DNA from: Hyphomicrobium_B sp001006785
GTDB taxonomy: Bacteria; Pseudomonadota; Alphaproteobacteria; Rhizobiales; Hyphomicrobiaceae
NCBI RefSeq assembly: GCF_001006785.1
Contig: NZ_CDHO01000002.1
Location: forward strand, 930,001 to 994,000
DNA length: 64,000 nucleotides
Direction of reading: 5' to 3'
This document shows positions 26,901-36,258 of the stretch, in pieces; the stretch's first letter is position 1, and each line of letters begins with the position of its first letter. A program made the translations under genes and the position numbers. The notes under the pieces were generated by a model. It made no database searches. It saw only the letters and a program-made list of their open reading frames with translations, and had not been told where the DNA came from.

Positions 26901-28842
26901 ATTCGGGCTCAAAATACATTTCCGCGAGCTTCTGAACGACAGCGCCACCATCGCTTCGCTCGCCGGGCGGATCGCGCCGCAGCCGGTCGCATCCGCGGCA
27001 CCCGCTGCGGCAACGCCACCACCTCCAGCAATGCAGATTGCGTCTACGCCTGTCTTCCATTCTGCGGCTCCGCAATTCATTGGACAAACGCTCCCGGCTA
27101 CGGATCGCTCGACACTTCTTCACCTGCTCAGCCAGAACGCTCAGATCATGGCGGGGCAGTTCGATCTTCTGCAACGCCTCGCACTGCAGGAATTCGGCGC
27201 CCCACCCGCTGCGGCACCAGTTCAACATGCTGCGTCCGCTGCATCGATCGTCACCACAACACCAGCCCCTGTGGCACCAGCTCCGGCACCCGCTCCCGCC
27301 GCTGCGCAGTCCGCCGAGACGCGACAGCCGACGCAAGCGTTCGGACCGTATCGCCCGCCGACGACCGGCAAGAGCACGCTCAGCGCCGAGCGCCAGCACA
27401 ACCTCGACTCCTTCATCGAACTCTATTGCCGCCGCACCGAAAAGTCGAAGCAGCTTGCCGAGAAAAATCGCAAGCAGCTCTCCGACCCGCGTTCGAATGC
27501 CGGCTTCCGCCCGCAGTGGAAAGAGCTTGTCTATCCGATCGCGACTGAGCGCTCGCAAGGCGCTCGCCTGTGGGACGTCGATGGCAACGAATACGTCGAC
27601 CTCGTCAATGGGTTTGGCTCCATATTCTTCGGCCACAATCCGGAATTCATTCGCACGGCCATCAAAGCCCAGCTCGATGCAGGCATCGAGATCGGCCCGC
27701 AGTCTCCGATTGCAGGCGAGGTCGCGCAGCTCTTCTGCGAAGCCGTCGGTATGGAGCGCGCCGCGTTCTGCAACACCGGCTCTGAGGCCGTCACGGCTGC
27801 AATCCGAACCGCACGCACGGTCACCGGGCGCGACAAGATCGCGATGTTCGCGGGCGCGTATCACGGCATCTTCGACGAAGTGCTCGCGCGGCCCCGTACG
27901 CGCAATGGAGTTGCGGGCGCCCAGCCGATCGCACCGGGCATTCCCGAAGCGATGACTGACAACATCATCGTGCTCGAATACGGACAGGACTCGGCTCTCG
28001 AAATTTTAAGAGCGCGCGCCGACGAACTCGCCGCTGTTCTCGTTGAGCCCATTCAGAGCCGCAGGCCGAACCTTCAGCCGCGCCAATTCCTGCACGAGGT
28101 TCGCGAGATCACTGCTAAATCGGGCACCGCGCTGGTGTTCGATGAGGTCGTGACCGGCTTCCGCGTGCACCCCAAAGGCATGCAATCCGTATTCGGCGTA
28201 AAGGCGGATATGGCGACATACGGCAAAGTCGTCGGTGGCGGCCTGCCGATCGGAATCATCGCAGGGGACGCGCGCTTTCTTGATGCGCTCGACGGCGGCG
28301 AATGGCATTTCGGAGACGACTCGGTGCCGGAAGTCGGCGTCACGTTCTTTGCCGGAACGTTCGTCCGCCATCCGCTCGCTCTCGCCGCAGCGCGCGCCGT
28401 TCTACAGCGCATCCGCAACGACGGTCCTGAGTTGCAGCGCGCATTGAATCTGCGCACCACGCAGTTCGTCAAACGCCTCAGCGCCATCGCGAAAGAGCTG
28501 CACGCGCCGATCAGCCTCCAGCACTTTGCATCCTGGTTTGTGTTTGAGCTTCCGCCCGATGCGCCGCTCGCGTCGCTGCTCTTTGCCTACATGCGCCACC
28601 ACGGCGTCCACGCGTGGGAACGTCCGGGCTTTTTGACACTGGCGCATACCGACGCCGATCTCGACGTAATCGCGAATGCATTCCGGCGTTCGATCGAAGA
28701 CATGCAGAAAGCTGGCTTCCTGCCGGGCCTCGGAGACATCCCGACGATCGGCAGCAAGGAGCCGGCCCAGGACCCGCGCCCCCACGCCGGTTCGGATTTG
28801 CCGTACGCTGCAAATGCTTCGCCCCAGAAAGTTCGAGGCTGA
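23944..28842 (+). CDS. Modular polyketide synthase with aminotransferase domain, KS-AT-ACP-AMT
   Basis: 1632 residues. The ketosynthase (about 12-440) has the triad C184 (TACSTS), H320 (EAHGTGTS) and H361 (NIGH). The acyltransferase (about 540-860) has GHSLGEY and the HAFH motif that points to malonyl-CoA. No ketoreductase, dehydratase or enoylreductase is present. The carrier (LGLDSL, S973) is followed by a long Ala/Pro-rich linker and a class III PLP aminotransferase of the glutamate-1-semialdehyde type (about 1180-1600; FDEVVTGFR with D1400, ATYGKVVGGG with K1428). This order resembles the amino-forming modules of mycosubtilin/iturin and microcystin synthesis. It predicts two-carbon extension of the peptide followed by conversion of the beta-keto group to a beta-amine. 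It lies between two synthetases with gaps of 2 and 4 bases. Confidence 0.95.
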   Translation: MSYAQNYDSNDGIAIIGLAGRFPGARSPRELWQNLIAGRETISHFSPNELEPADPDEMAARLDPAYVPARGILADVDKFDAGFFGITPREAEVLDPQQRLFLEASWEVLEDAGYDPRAFAGSIGLFAGSSNNTYFLRNLIDRKDVTDLVGWLTTMMGNEKDYLTTRVAYKLDLKGPALNIVTACSTSLVAVATAVQSLQTWQCDMALAGGVTVALPQKRGYLSQEGAITSSDGHCRAFDANASGTVFSNGLGLVALRRLSDALEANDRIYAVIKGAALNNDGSAKVSFTAPSVEGHTQVIATAQALAGIDPETISYIEAHGTGTSLGDPIEIAGLTQAFRAGGDVRKGSCPIGSLKTNIGHLDAAAGVAGLIKTALAMHHRVLPPTLNFKTPNPKLDLENSPFFVNTTVRPWEFDGRPLRAGVSSFGVGGTNAHVVLEEAPANPASGTARSSQLLVLSHRTAAGLDEQRRRLAAHLETETGLDLADVAVTLQTGRRPFDHRQAFVCRDSDDARKVLSAASADAQHAPRTARNFGGVAFLFPGQGAQHINMARSLYDQEPLFRREVDESCDVLAPILGRDLRDLIYPAPSNADAAAADLKQTRFTQPALFVIEHALARLWMSWGVKPTALIGHSLGEYVAATIAGTFDRDAALRLVAKRAALMQALPTGAMLAVKVQPARIATLIAEGVSVAAYNAPGTVVVSGTHDAISQFERELSANAIAYRALETSHAFHSAVMDSIVEPFQQLVREAKPKTPTQAWISCLTGAPISDEDGIDPAYWARQMRQPVRFSEGIRHLYDSAQVLLEVGPGRTLASLARQQGPRASGAPVVTSLSADRETEDKLDHTLQTLGDLWCAGSGVDWTAFNAGRGGRRISLPTYAFEQTRFWIDAPVHDPRPVPTPISLQPACAPVIAQAPANVQPVNQSATSLSEWSNPMSSSGPQIASLRQLFADLSGLEPDSLDPNVSLVELGLDSLALTQAAGALNKKFGLKIHFRELLNDSATIASLAGRIAPQPVASAAPAAATPPPPAMQIASTPVFHSAAPQFIGQTLPATDRSTLLHLLSQNAQIMAGQFDLLQRLALQEFGAPPAAAPVQHAASAASIVTTTPAPVAPAPAPAPAAAQSAETRQPTQAFGPYRPPTTGKSTLSAERQHNLDSFIELYCRRTEKSKQLAEKNRKQLSDPRSNAGFRPQWKELVYPIATERSQGARLWDVDGNEYVDLVNGFGSIFFGHNPEFIRTAIKAQLDAGIEIGPQSPIAGEVAQLFCEAVGMERAAFCNTGSEAVTAAIRTARTVTGRDKIAMFAGAYHGIFDEVLARPRTRNGVAGAQPIAPGIPEAMTDNIIVLEYGQDSALEILRARADELAAVLVEPIQSRRPNLQPRQFLHEVREITAKSGTALVFDEVVTGFRVHPKGMQSVFGVKADMATYGKVVGGGLPIGIIAGDARFLDALDGGEWHFGDDSVPEVGVTFFAGTFVRHPLALAAARAVLQRIRNDGPELQRALNLRTTQFVKRLSAIAKELHAPISLQHFASWFVFELPPDAPLASLLFAYMRHHGVHAWERPGFLTLAHTDADLDVIANAFRRSIEDMQKAGFLPGLGDIPTIGSKEPAQDPRPHAGSDLPYAANASPQKVRG

Positions 28843-28846
28843 CGCA

Positions 28847-31800
28847 ATGCGTGAGCGCAAGGAGTTCCATGTTGTGCCGGTTGAGTCCGTTTCCGCCAAT
28901 CGTGAGCCGCAGTCCACACTTCCCGTTACGCCGCAGCAGCGGGAAGTGTGGGTTGAATCGCAGATGGGAGACGATGCCAGCTGCGCTTACAATCAGTGCT
29001 TCGTCCTGCATCTTCGCGGTCCGCTCTCGCTGGCATCGATGCAAAGCGCGCTCGACCAGGTCATTGCGCGCCACGCCGCTCTACGGACGAGCTTCGACAA
29101 ATCCGGAGATAAACAGCGCATACTCCCGTCTCGCGCCGTTACCATAATTTTCGAGGATCTGAGCGCGATTGACCCAGCGCAGCAGCAAGCTGCGTTCGAG
29201 CGCATCATCGATCGCGAAGCGACCGAAGCGTTCAATCTCGCGACCGATCCACTGCTGCGGGCAAAAGTGCTCCGCTTTTCCGCAGACGTTCATCGCCTCG
29301 TCGTGACCGTGCATCACATCGTTTGCGACGGATGGTCGTCGTCCGTTCTTTTCTCCGACCTCGCCAAAAGCTACGAGGCCGATTGCTTCGGACTGGAGCC
29401 GCAGCTCACCGATCCGATGAGCTACGAGACTTACGTCCAAGACCTCGTCGATAAGAGCACCGATACCGCCGACGAAGAGTATTGGCTCGCACAGCTCACG
29501 GGAGAACTGCCGAACCTCGACTTGCCGAACGATCACCAACGCCCGGCTCTCAGATCTCGCAGCGGTGCGCGCCAGGACATCCGCGTCGACGCCGATCTCT
29601 ACAAGCGCATCAAGACCGTTGGCGCCGGCCGCGGCGCGACGCTGTTTCATACGCTCCTCGCGGCCTTCGAAGTGCTGATGTTCCGTCTGTCGGGGCAGGA
29701 CGACATCGTGCTCGGCATCCCGCTCGCCGGACAGTCGGAACTCGACAACAGTCACCTCGTCGCCCATTGCGTCGCGACGATGCCGCTACGTTGTCACGTC
29801 GATCCGGCCGCGACGTTCGGCGACTTCCTGAAATCCGTGCGTGGAACGTTCCTCGCCGGACAACAACATCCGGACGTCACGTTCAGCAGCCTGCTGCCGA
29901 AGCTGAACATCGAGCGCGACCCCAGCCGGCCGACGCTGGTTTCCGTCGTCTTCAACATCGACCGGATCGGCGCGCCGTTCGAATTCGGCGATCTGACGCT
30001 CGATCGCTTAGAAACGCCGAAACGTTTCGTGACATTCGATCTCAACGTCAACGTCGTCGACAACGGCACTGAACTCACAGTCGAATGCGAATATAACAGC
30101 GATATTCTCGAGGCCGACACCGTTCGCCGTTGGCTCGAGCATTTCCACACGCTGCTCAGCGCCCTGACGCGCGATCCCGAAACGTCGCTCGCGGCCCTCG
30201 ACATCTTGGGCGACGACGAGCGCCGGCGCATTTTCGATGTCGGTACCGGAGCCGACGTGCCATTGCCGTCGACCCAAGTCGTCCATCGCCTGTTCGAGCA
30301 GCAGGTTGACCTCACGCCGGACGCCGAAGCAATCATTGCCGACGACGTTCGCCTGACCTATCGCGACCTCGATCAGCGCGCCAACAAGCTCGCGCATTAC
30401 TTGCAGAGCCAGGGAGCCAAGCCCGGCGAAATCATCGGCGTCTGCCTGCCACGCAACGCCGATCTGATTGCGACGCTGCTCGCAGTCATGAAGACCGGCG
30501 CATGCTACGTGCCGCTCGACCCGGCATATCCTGCCGATCGCATCGGCGTCATGCTGAGCGAAGCTAAGGCCAACATCCTCATTACGGTGTCTTCGCTCGA
30601 TCGCCTGTTCCCCGCCTACGACAAAGTTCGCGTTCTTATCGACACCGACGCTGCGGCCATCGCCGCTCAGAATGACGCCAGATTAAACGTCGACGTGCAA
30701 GCGAACGATCTCGCTTACGTCCTCTACACATCCGGATCGACCGGAAAGCCTAAGGGCGTCGCCGTCGAGCATCGCAACGCCGCCGCGCTGATCGCGTGGG
30801 CGCGCAGCATTTACGACCAGCGCCAGATCACCGGCGTCTTGGCCGCTACGTCTGTCTGCTTCGACTTGTCGATCTTCGAGATCTTCTTTCCTCTGGCGAG
30901 TGGCGGCCGCATCATCCTCGCGGAGAACGCATTGGCGTTGGCACAATTGCCAGCACGCAATGAAGTCACCTTGTTGAACACCGTCCCGTCGGCCGGCGCC
31001 GAGTTGGTGCGGATCGGCGGCATTCCCGCGAGCGTCGAGACCGTCAATCTCGCAGGCGAACCCCTGCCGACGAGCCTGGTGGACAGCCTCTATGCGACCG
31101 GCACCGTGAAGCGCGTCTATGATCTGTACGGGCCCACCGAAGACACGACGTATTCGACGTATACGCTACGTCAACCCGGCGAACCGGCAACGATCGGCCG
31201 CCCGATCGCAAACGGCCGCGCGTACATTCTTGACCGCTTCGCCAACCCCGTTCCCCTCGGTATCCCCGGCGAGATTTATGTCGGCGGCGCGGGCGTCGCG
31301 CGTGGCTATCTCCATCAACCGCAGATGACCGCTGAACGTTTTACGGTCGATCCGTTCCGGCATGACGCCGGGGCACGTCTCTATCGGACCGGCGACCTCG
31401 CGCGGTTCCGCGCAGACGGCAATATCGAATACCTCGGCCGCATCGACAATCAGGTCAAGGTTCGCGGCTTCCGAATTGAGCTTGGCGAAATCGAAGCGGC
31501 CCTCAAGGCATGCGCTGGCGTCACCGACACCGTCGTCGTCGCGCGCGAAGACGTGCCCGGCGACAAGCGGCTTGTCGGCTACGTCGTCGCGAGCGGCACC
31601 GACGCCACTCTTGTCGACAGACTGTTTGCATCTCTATCGGCACGCCTGCCTGCTTACATGGTGCCGGCTCACATTATCGTTCTCAACGAACTTCCACTGA
31701 ACGCCAACGGCAAGCTCGACCGCAAGGCTCTGCCTGCGCCCGAGGCGACTACTACAATCTCTGAGAACGCAATTACGTCCGCCGCCACCGAGACCGAAGC

Positions 31801-34800
31801 AACGGTCGCCGCCATCTGGCAAAAGGTTCTGCGGCGCGAGGCGATCGACTGCACTGCCGACTTCTTCAGACTCGGCGGACACTCCTTGCTCGCGACGCAG
31901 GTTGCCTCTCGCATTCGCGACGCATTCGCGATCGAGCTTCCCGTCGCCCAGCTGTTTCAGCATCGCACCGTGCAGGCACTCGCATCCCGCATCGACGACG
32001 TCGTGCGCGAACAGAAAGGGCTTCAGCCGTTGCCCGCGATCACGCCCCGGAACTCGAACAAGCCCGCGCCGATGTCAGTCGCGCAAGAGCGCATGTGGCT
32101 CACGCATGAGCTGGCTCCCGAGAGCAAAGCTTATAACATTCCGGTCGCTCTGGAACTGAGCGGACCGCTCGACATCGAGGCGATTGAGCAGGCCATCGAC
32201 GCCATGCGCACGCGCCACGAAACGCTGCGGACGACCTATCATCTCGACGGCTCGCGCCCGTTGCAGGTGGTGCACCCGTGGAGCAAACAGCCGCTCGAAA
32301 TCATCGATTTGAGCCACCTCGGCCGGGATGCCTTGAAGGAAGCGCTCCGCCAAGCCACCGACCACGCTGGGAGATATTTCGATCTCGCACGCGACGTCAT
32401 GCTGCGCTCCGTCCTGTTCCGGCTTGGCAACGAAAGTCACCTGCTGCTGCTGACGGCCCACCATATCGCGATCGACAACTGGTCGTTGGGGCTGCTTTCT
32501 GGCGAACTCGCAACCGCCTACAACAACATCCGCGCGGGACGACCTGCCGGCCTCAAGCCGCAGACAACGACCTATAGCGACTACGCGCAATGGCAGCGAA
32601 ACTGGCTCGATACGAACGCCGAACCGCAGCTCGCTTACTGGCGTAAGAAGCTTGACGGCATCGAACCTATCGAGCTTCCAACGGATAAGCCGCGTCCCGA
32701 CATCTTCGGCTACCAAGGAAAAATCTACGAACAGCCGTTCTCTGAAAATCTGCGCGACCAGCTCGAGCAACTCGGCCGCCGCGAAGGCTACACGCTGTTC
32801 ATGACGCTGCTCGCCGCCTATGCCGTGCTCCTGCATCGCGTGACGGGCCAATCCGACTTTACGATTGCCGTGCCGATCGCCAACCGCACACATACCGCCA
32901 CGGAAACGCTTGTCGGAACCTTCATCAATACGCTGGTTCTCCGGATCGATCTCGAGGGCCGACCGACTCTGCGCGAAGTTCTACGACGCATCGAAGCCGT
33001 GGCGCTCGATGCCTACGCGCATCAGGATGCACCCTTCGAGCAATTGGCGAAAGAATTGCCCGGCGCCCGGGACAACAGCCGTCCGCCGCTCGCGCAGGTC
33101 ATGTTCAATCTGTTGAATGCGCCCGCGACGCGCCGCATTCAGTTGGACGGCCTGGATTGCAAGGACCATGCGATCGATCTCGAAGCCGCACAATTCGAGA
33201 TCGGCCTGACCATCGACAGCATCCTGTCGAACTCGCTGAAGGCCGAATACGACAGCGAGCTGTTCGACGAGAGCACGATCGCCCGTTTTGTCGGGCAGTA
33301 TCAGCGCGTTCTCGACAGCTTGCTGACGGACCTCGACGTCTGCATCGACGACATTCCGCTGCTGGCAGCGGAAGAGACGGACAAGATCCGCAGCTGGAAC
33401 CTCACGTCTGCGAGCTATCCTTCCGAAACGCCCTTCACTCGGCTGTTCGAGGATCAAGTTCAGAAAAATCCCGACGCGATCGCGGTTTCTTTCAGCGGCG
33501 AGGATCTGACCTATAATGAACTGAACGCCAGAGCGAACCAGCTCGCCAACGTGTTGCTGCAGCACGGCGCCAAAAGCGGCATGGTCGTCGGAGTGTGCCT
33601 CGACCGTTCACTCGAGCTGTTGGTTTCGCTGCTCGCGATTCAAAAATCCGGCGCGGCGTATCTTCCACTCGATCCGGGCTTCCCGGCCGAGCGCTTGACC
33701 TACATGGTGCAGGATAGCGGCGCGGCGGTGTTGCTGACCGCCGGCGAAGCAGCGGCAGCGCTCGACAAGCTGGATGGCGTCAGCATCCTCGATCTTGACC
33801 ATCTGTCTCTGGATGGAGTCTCGCGCGACAACCTCGCAGTCGCGCCGGCGCCCGACGATCCCGCCTACCTCATCTACACGTCAGGTTCGACCGGACGGCC
33901 GAAAGGCGTCGTGGTTCATCACCGCGCACTCGTGAATTTGCTCTCCGCAATGCGCCTAAAACCGGGCTTATCGGATAGCGACGTCTTTGCCGCGATCACC
34001 ACAATCTCGTTCGATATCGCGGCGCTCGAACTGTACCTTCCCTTGCTCGTAGGCGCGCGGATCGAACTCGTGCCGCGCGAAACGGCCGTCGATGGCGCCA
34101 AGCTTTTGGAATTGCTGGCCGCCAGCAAGGTCACGACGTTGCAGGCAACGCCCGCCACGTGGCGCATGCTGATCGACGAGGAATGGCAGGGCAACGATCG
34201 TCTGCGCGCGTTCAGCGGCGGCGAAGCACTGACGGCCGACCTTGCCAAAGTGCTGCTGCCGCGGGTCAAGGAACTCTGGAATCTTTATGGTCCGACCGAA
34301 ACGACGATCTGGTCGAGCGTTGAAAAGATCGAGCCCGGCGACGACCTTCTCTCCATCGGCCGCCCGATCTCCAATACGCAAATGTATATCGTCGACCGCG
34401 CAGGCCAAGCCGTCTCTGCTGGCGTTCCCGGTGAAATCTGGATCGGTGGCGATGGTGTTGCACTCGGCTATCGGAACCGGCCGGAAATGACCGCCGAACG
34501 CTTCGTGCGCGATCACTTCACCGATCATCCCGGTGCAAGGCTCTATCGCACGGGCGATCTCGGCCGCTGGCTGCCTGACGGGCGTTTGCAGCATCTCGGA
34601 CGCATCGACAATCAGGTGAAGGTCCGTGGCTTCCGCATCGAGCTTGGCGAAATCGAAGCCGCGCTCAAATCATGCCCCGGCGTCGCCGACGCTGTCGTCG
34701 TCGCGCGCGAAGACGTCCCCGGCGACAAGAAGCTCGTCGCCTATTTCGTCGGCGTCAAAGGCGATGATCTGACGGCGAGCGAGATCCGCCGGTATCTGCG

Positions 34801-35197
34801 CAGCGTGCTGCCGGATTACATGATCCCGTCTTTCTTCATCACCCTGCAGGCGCTTCCCCTGACCGCGAACGGCAAGGTCGATCGCCGTGCTTTGCCGAAT
34901 ACGTTCCGGTCGGCAAGAAGCGATACGGTCGTCAGCGAACCGCCCTCCACCGAAATGGAGAAGCTGCTCGCGAGCATCTGGCGCGATGAATTGCGGATCG
35001 AGAAGATCAACGCCGGAGAGAACTTCTTCAATCTTGGCGGTCATTCGCTGCTGGCGATCAAAGTGGCAGTCGCGCTGCAGAAGAAAATCGGCTGGCGCAT
35101 GGACCCCCGGAGCCTGTTCTTCCAGTCTCTGCGCCAGATAGCGGCCCAGGCGGAAGCCGCGGTCGCTCGATCGCAACAGCGTGACGGAAGCACTTGA
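28847..35197 (+). CDS. Nonribosomal peptide synthetase, C-A-PCP-C-A-PCP, no release domain
   Basis: 2116 residues from the ATG at 28847, 4 bases after the PKS stop. Domains: condensation (about 25-450; HHIVCDG at 156); adenylation (about 475-975; YTSGSTGKPKG at 627; pocket D-L-F-N-N-A-L-T-Y-K); carrier (GGHSL, S1013); condensation (about 1070-1495; HHIAIDN at 1205, Asn in place of the usual Gly); adenylation (about 1525-2010; pocket D-I-L-Q-F-G-L-I-W-K); carrier (S2067). The protein ends 49 residues after the last carrier Ser, so there is no thioesterase, reductase or terminal condensation domain. From published specificity codes as I remember them, the first pocket fits alanine (or glycine) and the second glycine. 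Release must happen in trans or by another route. The JmjC gene follows after 147 bases. Confidence 0.95.
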   Translation: MRERKEFHVVPVESVSANREPQSTLPVTPQQREVWVESQMGDDASCAYNQCFVLHLRGPLSLASMQSALDQVIARHAALRTSFDKSGDKQRILPSRAVTIIFEDLSAIDPAQQQAAFERIIDREATEAFNLATDPLLRAKVLRFSADVHRLVVTVHHIVCDGWSSSVLFSDLAKSYEADCFGLEPQLTDPMSYETYVQDLVDKSTDTADEEYWLAQLTGELPNLDLPNDHQRPALRSRSGARQDIRVDADLYKRIKTVGAGRGATLFHTLLAAFEVLMFRLSGQDDIVLGIPLAGQSELDNSHLVAHCVATMPLRCHVDPAATFGDFLKSVRGTFLAGQQHPDVTFSSLLPKLNIERDPSRPTLVSVVFNIDRIGAPFEFGDLTLDRLETPKRFVTFDLNVNVVDNGTELTVECEYNSDILEADTVRRWLEHFHTLLSALTRDPETSLAALDILGDDERRRIFDVGTGADVPLPSTQVVHRLFEQQVDLTPDAEAIIADDVRLTYRDLDQRANKLAHYLQSQGAKPGEIIGVCLPRNADLIATLLAVMKTGACYVPLDPAYPADRIGVMLSEAKANILITVSSLDRLFPAYDKVRVLIDTDAAAIAAQNDARLNVDVQANDLAYVLYTSGSTGKPKGVAVEHRNAAALIAWARSIYDQRQITGVLAATSVCFDLSIFEIFFPLASGGRIILAENALALAQLPARNEVTLLNTVPSAGAELVRIGGIPASVETVNLAGEPLPTSLVDSLYATGTVKRVYDLYGPTEDTTYSTYTLRQPGEPATIGRPIANGRAYILDRFANPVPLGIPGEIYVGGAGVARGYLHQPQMTAERFTVDPFRHDAGARLYRTGDLARFRADGNIEYLGRIDNQVKVRGFRIELGEIEAALKACAGVTDTVVVAREDVPGDKRLVGYVVASGTDATLVDRLFASLSARLPAYMVPAHIIVLNELPLNANGKLDRKALPAPEATTTISENAITSAATETEATVAAIWQKVLRREAIDCTADFFRLGGHSLLATQVASRIRDAFAIELPVAQLFQHRTVQALASRIDDVVREQKGLQPLPAITPRNSNKPAPMSVAQERMWLTHELAPESKAYNIPVALELSGPLDIEAIEQAIDAMRTRHETLRTTYHLDGSRPLQVVHPWSKQPLEIIDLSHLGRDALKEALRQATDHAGRYFDLARDVMLRSVLFRLGNESHLLLLTAHHIAIDNWSLGLLSGELATAYNNIRAGRPAGLKPQTTTYSDYAQWQRNWLDTNAEPQLAYWRKKLDGIEPIELPTDKPRPDIFGYQGKIYEQPFSENLRDQLEQLGRREGYTLFMTLLAAYAVLLHRVTGQSDFTIAVPIANRTHTATETLVGTFINTLVLRIDLEGRPTLREVLRRIEAVALDAYAHQDAPFEQLAKELPGARDNSRPPLAQVMFNLLNAPATRRIQLDGLDCKDHAIDLEAAQFEIGLTIDSILSNSLKAEYDSELFDESTIARFVGQYQRVLDSLLTDLDVCIDDIPLLAAEETDKIRSWNLTSASYPSETPFTRLFEDQVQKNPDAIAVSFSGEDLTYNELNARANQLANVLLQHGAKSGMVVGVCLDRSLELLVSLLAIQKSGAAYLPLDPGFPAERLTYMVQDSGAAVLLTAGEAAAALDKLDGVSILDLDHLSLDGVSRDNLAVAPAPDDPAYLIYTSGSTGRPKGVVVHHRALVNLLSAMRLKPGLSDSDVFAAITTISFDIAALELYLPLLVGARIELVPRETAVDGAKLLELLAASKVTTLQATPATWRMLIDEEWQGNDRLRAFSGGEALTADLAKVLLPRVKELWNLYGPTETTIWSSVEKIEPGDDLLSIGRPISNTQMYIVDRAGQAVSAGVPGEIWIGGDGVALGYRNRPEMTAERFVRDHFTDHPGARLYRTGDLGRWLPDGRLQHLGRIDNQVKVRGFRIELGEIEAALKSCPGVADAVVVAREDVPGDKKLVAYFVGVKGDDLTASEIRRYLRSVLPDYMIPSFFITLQALPLTANGKVDRRALPNTFRSARSDTVVSEPPSTEMEKLLASIWRDELRIEKINAGENFFNLGGHSLLAIKVAVALQKKIGWRMDPRSLFFQSLRQIAAQAEAAVARSQQRDGST

Positions 35198-35344
35198 GGC
35201 GCCGGAATTAATGCAAACAAGCTAAAAATTGCCAATTCTCTGGCAGGAGAATAGTGTCCCGAAAAATGACGTCATGCTTTACGAACGTCCGCACACGTCG
35301 CGCTTCAAATTCACATATCTGAACTCCGTTTACAGGTGGTGGGA

Positions 35345-36247
35345 ATGGATTTTCCTGTCGAAGATATTTCAGACACTCCCATGTTCTCCGACAAGATCGA
35401 CCGCATGGAATGGTCTGAGCTCAGCCCCGAGCGCTATCAGCGCGATTACGTCCTGCCGCTGAAGCCCGTCATCATCACCGGCGGTTTGGACCACTGGGCC
35501 GCGCGAGACAAATGGACGTTCGACTATTTCCAGAACCAGTATGGCGATATGCCCCTCGAAATTGAAGGTCGCCGCCTGTCGATGGCGGAACTCATCGCCG
35601 AAGTTCGCACGTCCTCGCCTCAGTCACCCGCACCGTACCTGCACAACTATCCAGTCAAGAATTTGCCGAAAGAGCTGCAGGACGATATCGAGCCGATGCC
35701 TGCGTGCACGGAGCCGAACTGGCTCGACCATCCGCTGATAACGGTGCGCGCTCCGTATCTGACTTACAAGGAACTCTACATCGGCGGGCAAGGCGCAAAA
35801 TTTCCCGTCATGCACTACGACGGCCTGCACACGCATGCCTTCCTGATGCAGATTCAGGGCGTGAAGGAATACATCGGCTTCGCGCCCGATCAGGGCAAAT
35901 ATTTATATGTACGAAACGGCGGCAACGGTCAGCCGAACCTTTCGGACGTCAACGACGTCGACAAATATGATCCCGCGCGCTTTCCGGAATTCCGCAACGC
36001 CAAGGGCATCCGCTTCAAGCTTCATCCCGGCGAAACGCTTTTCATGCCGTCCGGCTGGTGGCATACCGCGCGCATTCTTTCGCCCTCGATCACCGTTTCG
36101 ATCAACGGGGCCAATGCCGCGAACTGGAGCAATTTCCGGCGCGATTTCTGCCGTTACAATATGCCAGGCCGGAAATTTCTTCCGTGGGCTTTGAACGGCT
36201 ATCTCATGTTCGTGGGCAACTGGCTGTCCATGCTCCCGCCCATATAG
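35345..36247 (+). CDS. JmjC/cupin-8 Fe(II)-dependent oxygenase-like protein
   Basis: About 300 residues. The double-stranded beta-helix core shows the metal triad H157-Y-D159 (in MHYDGLHTHAF) and H240 (in PSGWWHTARI), with a KPVIITGGLDHWAA N-terminal motif typical of cupin-8 proteins. Members are 2-oxoglutarate oxygenases that hydroxylate peptide or protein side chains. Directly behind the last synthetase on the same strand, it may beta-hydroxylate a residue of the peptide, free or carrier-bound (inference). Start: the ATG at 35345 follows GGTGG; GTGs at 35336 and 35339 are alternatives. The spacer 35198-35344 holds no clear terminator, so it is probably part of the synthetase operon. Confidence 0.85.
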   Translation: MDFPVEDISDTPMFSDKIDRMEWSELSPERYQRDYVLPLKPVIITGGLDHWAARDKWTFDYFQNQYGDMPLEIEGRRLSMAELIAEVRTSSPQSPAPYLHNYPVKNLPKELQDDIEPMPACTEPNWLDHPLITVRAPYLTYKELYIGGQGAKFPVMHYDGLHTHAFLMQIQGVKEYIGFAPDQGKYLYVRNGGNGQPNLSDVNDVDKYDPARFPEFRNAKGIRFKLHPGETLFMPSGWWHTARILSPSITVSINGANAANWSNFRRDFCRYNMPGRKFLPWALNGYLMFVGNWLSMLPPI

Positions 36248-36258
36248 GCGAGTTACCT

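Noticed and set aside
35229..35462. 77-codon frame between NRPS2 and the JmjC gene
   Set aside because: It overlaps the start of the JmjC gene in another frame and shows no family features.
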